Source of the DNA: Eubacteriales bacterium | Lineage (GTDB): Bacteria > Bacillota > Clostridia > Oscillospirales > CAG-382 | Reading direction: 5' to 3' | DNA length: 64,000 bases | Assembly (NCBI GenBank): GCA_028705495.1 | Contig: JAQWDK010000003.1 | Coordinates: 62,001-126,000, forward strand | Shown here: in pieces, positions 62,810-64,000 of the stretch | Layout of the letters: every line of letters starts with the position of its first letter | Position numbering within the stretch: the stretch's first letter is position 1 | The notes under the pieces: generated by a model | The model's database searches: none | What the model was told of the DNA's origin: nothing | What the model saw: only the letters and a program-made list of their open reading frames with translations | Program-made: the position numbers and the translations under genes

Positions 62810-64000
62810 ATGGATAATATAAGAACTGAAGGACAAGCTAAACGGAACCTATTTGCGAGTCTTGCTGGAAAAATCACTGCGGACAGGCAAGCGCTTATGT
62901 CGGGCGCCATCTCCTTCTTTTTAGGGATGTGCTCGCTTATCGAGGGAGTAAATCCCTTCGGAATTACGATGCTAAGCGCTGCCGGGAAGAAGCTGAATGC
63001 CTTTTTTGTCGGCTCGGTGCTGTCGTCGGTGTTCGCTGGGAATATGGCGATACCCGTGGCGGCAGTAAATATTGTAGTCTATATAATAAGAAGGCTTTTT
63101 GAAGCAAAAAAGCCGATGTCAGTTCGCTCAAGGGTGGTAATAGCATCACTCAGCGCGCTTTTTCTTGCATCAATACGCTACATACTCAGTTCCCGTCAGT
63201 TCTATGTTGCGGCGGAAAGTTTAATTTACTACGCCACGATTCCGCTGTTCGCGGTGCTGTATATGGGGCTCAACAGGCGGGATGCTTTTCTCGGCAAAGG
63301 TCATAGAGAGGCGGGACTTTTGGCGGCTGCCTTCTCTATGACGGTGGTTATGACTGGTGCATCATACGGCTATTTCTCTTTAGGAATTGTCTGGGCGACG
63401 GGGCTGACACTGCTTGCAGCTAAAAAAGGCATGGCGGCAGGTTGCTTAACTGGATTTGTCTGCGGGCTGGGCTGTTTTGATGCTCTGCTTCTGCCGATGC
63501 TCGGGCTTTGTGGTTTGACGGCTGGTCTTATAATGAACAGCAACAGAAAAACAGCGATTCTTGCGGGGGGCGGTGTGGCAACTGTTTTTGCCGCTGTCAC
63601 ATCAGAACTGCCGAAGTTTGTAATAACCGACAGCGCATTATGGCTTGGCGCAGCTTTGTTTTTACTTGCTGAAAAGGCTGGAGCGGACAAGCTTTTGTTC
63701 GATGAGATGAACGATGGAGTTCTGGTTGATAAAGACTGCGACCCACGGTTTCAGCGTATTGCAGAATCTTTTTCGTCGCTTGCTACTGTATTTTTCAACG
63801 CTTGTGAAACTGCGTCGGAAAAGACAGCAAAGCTTGCGATACCGCTTAAACAATGCGGCAACTGCCTTGGTTGCAGTGTGCACGGGCTTGACGAGGACGA
63901 AAACAACCTCAAGCTCTCACAGCTTCTAAGAGGTGAGAGAAAACGTATGCCTAAGCATTTCGAGGAGCTTTGTCCAAATTCCGCGAAGATCGAGACAGCC
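62810..64000 (+). CDS. spoIIE: Stage II sporulation protein E, N-terminal part (cut by window edge)
   Basis: 397 codons seen, starting MDNIRTEGQAKRNL. After a short cytoplasmic segment the protein has about ten membrane spans (from residue 28, SGAISFFLGMCSLIEGVNPFG, to about 280), followed by a cytoplasmic region with CGNCLGC, the Cys pattern typical of SpoIIE homologs before the regulatory domain. The PP2C phosphatase domain lies beyond the window. SpoIIE acts at the asymmetric septum and dephosphorylates SpoIIAA to switch on sigma-F. ATG 62810 follows AAAGGACGG. It marks the organism as a genetic spore-former. Confidence 0.92.
   Translation, partial: MDNIRTEGQAKRNLFASLAGKITADRQALMSGAISFFLGMCSLIEGVNPFGITMLSAAGKKLNAFFVGSVLSSVFAGNMAIPVAAVNIVVYIIRRLFEAKKPMSVRSRVVIASLSALFLASIRYILSSRQFYVAAESLIYYATIPLFAVLYMGLNRRDAFLGKGHREAGLLAAAFSMTVVMTGASYGYFSLGIVWATGLTLLAAKKGMAAGCLTGFVCGLGCFDALLLPMLGLCGLTAGLIMNSNRKTAILAGGGVATVFAAVTSELPKFVITDSALWLGAALFLLAEKAGADKLLFDEMNDGVLVDKDCDPRFQRIAESFSSLATVFFNACETASEKTAKLAIPLKQCGNCLGCSVHGLDEDENNLKLSQLLRGERKRMPKHFEELCPNSAKIETA

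Overview
This window reads as chromosomal DNA of a Gram-positive, endospore-forming anaerobe of the class Clostridia, most likely from the Oscillospirales/Ruminococcaceae side (inference). The evidence is spoIIE at the right edge, a Csp-type spore germination protease, the darA-holB-ricT block, ylxM-ffh next to rpsP-khpA, hrcA-grpE-dnaK-dnaJ under a CIRCE element, strong AGGAGG ribosome binding sites with frequent GTG/TTG starts, TTGACA-17-TATAAT promoters and many U-tailed hairpin terminators. I found no rRNA, tRNA, CRISPR array, insertion sequence or prophage. Almost everything is housekeeping or biosynthetic, and base usage looks even throughout.

Layout. 1-6.7 kb (mostly minus): a cut acyl-CoA synthetase overlapping an SGNH hydrolase gene, a membrane-anchored XRE regulator, an Rrf2 / flavin reductase / pirin operon with a visible operator, and a Csp-like subtilase. 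6.7-14.2 kb: an EamA transporter, then the complete phosphate regulon pstSCAB-phoU-phoPR on the minus strand with an attenuator after pstS. 14.4-17.4 kb: a yvl-like group (DUF2089 protein, small ORF remnant, 4-TM holin-like protein) and a large unknown lipoprotein. 17.4-29.5 kb: one long minus-strand arginine operon argG-H-C-J-B-D-F-carB, in which carB is fused in frame to a complete dapF; no carA is present.

29.8-37.6 kb (plus): an M23 peptidase, NADP-type glutamate dehydrogenase, a lipoprotein with four Ig-like repeats and an AlgX-like SGNH domain, then cysK and metY, the latter behind a 22-codon Met-Cys leader peptide. 37.6-44.8 kb: a PAP2 phosphatase, thiamine pyrophosphokinase, pth-mfd and a PrsA-like foldase. 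44.8-48.3 kb (minus): ylxM-ffh-M28 peptidase-rpsP-khpA, with a repeat-rich gap before khpA. 48.3-50.7 kb (plus): darA-holB-ricT. 50.7-57.4 kb (minus): tsaC-coaE-lytic transglycosylase, M18 aminopeptidase, metA-nadB-nadC. 57.5-62.5 kb: the hrcA heat shock operon. 62.8 kb to the end: spoIIE behind a promoter with a 21-bp spacer.

How genes connect. Glutamate dehydrogenase makes the glutamate that enters the acetyl-ornithine cycle closed by ArgJ. MetA carries Glu111, which predicts acetyl-CoA use, and so fits the O-acetylhomoserine sulfhydrylase MetY encoded 16 kb away. The strongest candidates for something new are the CarB-DapF fusion, the metY leader peptide with its self-pairing ribosome binding site, the repeat-flanked segment between rpsP and khpA, and two modular exported lipoproteins.
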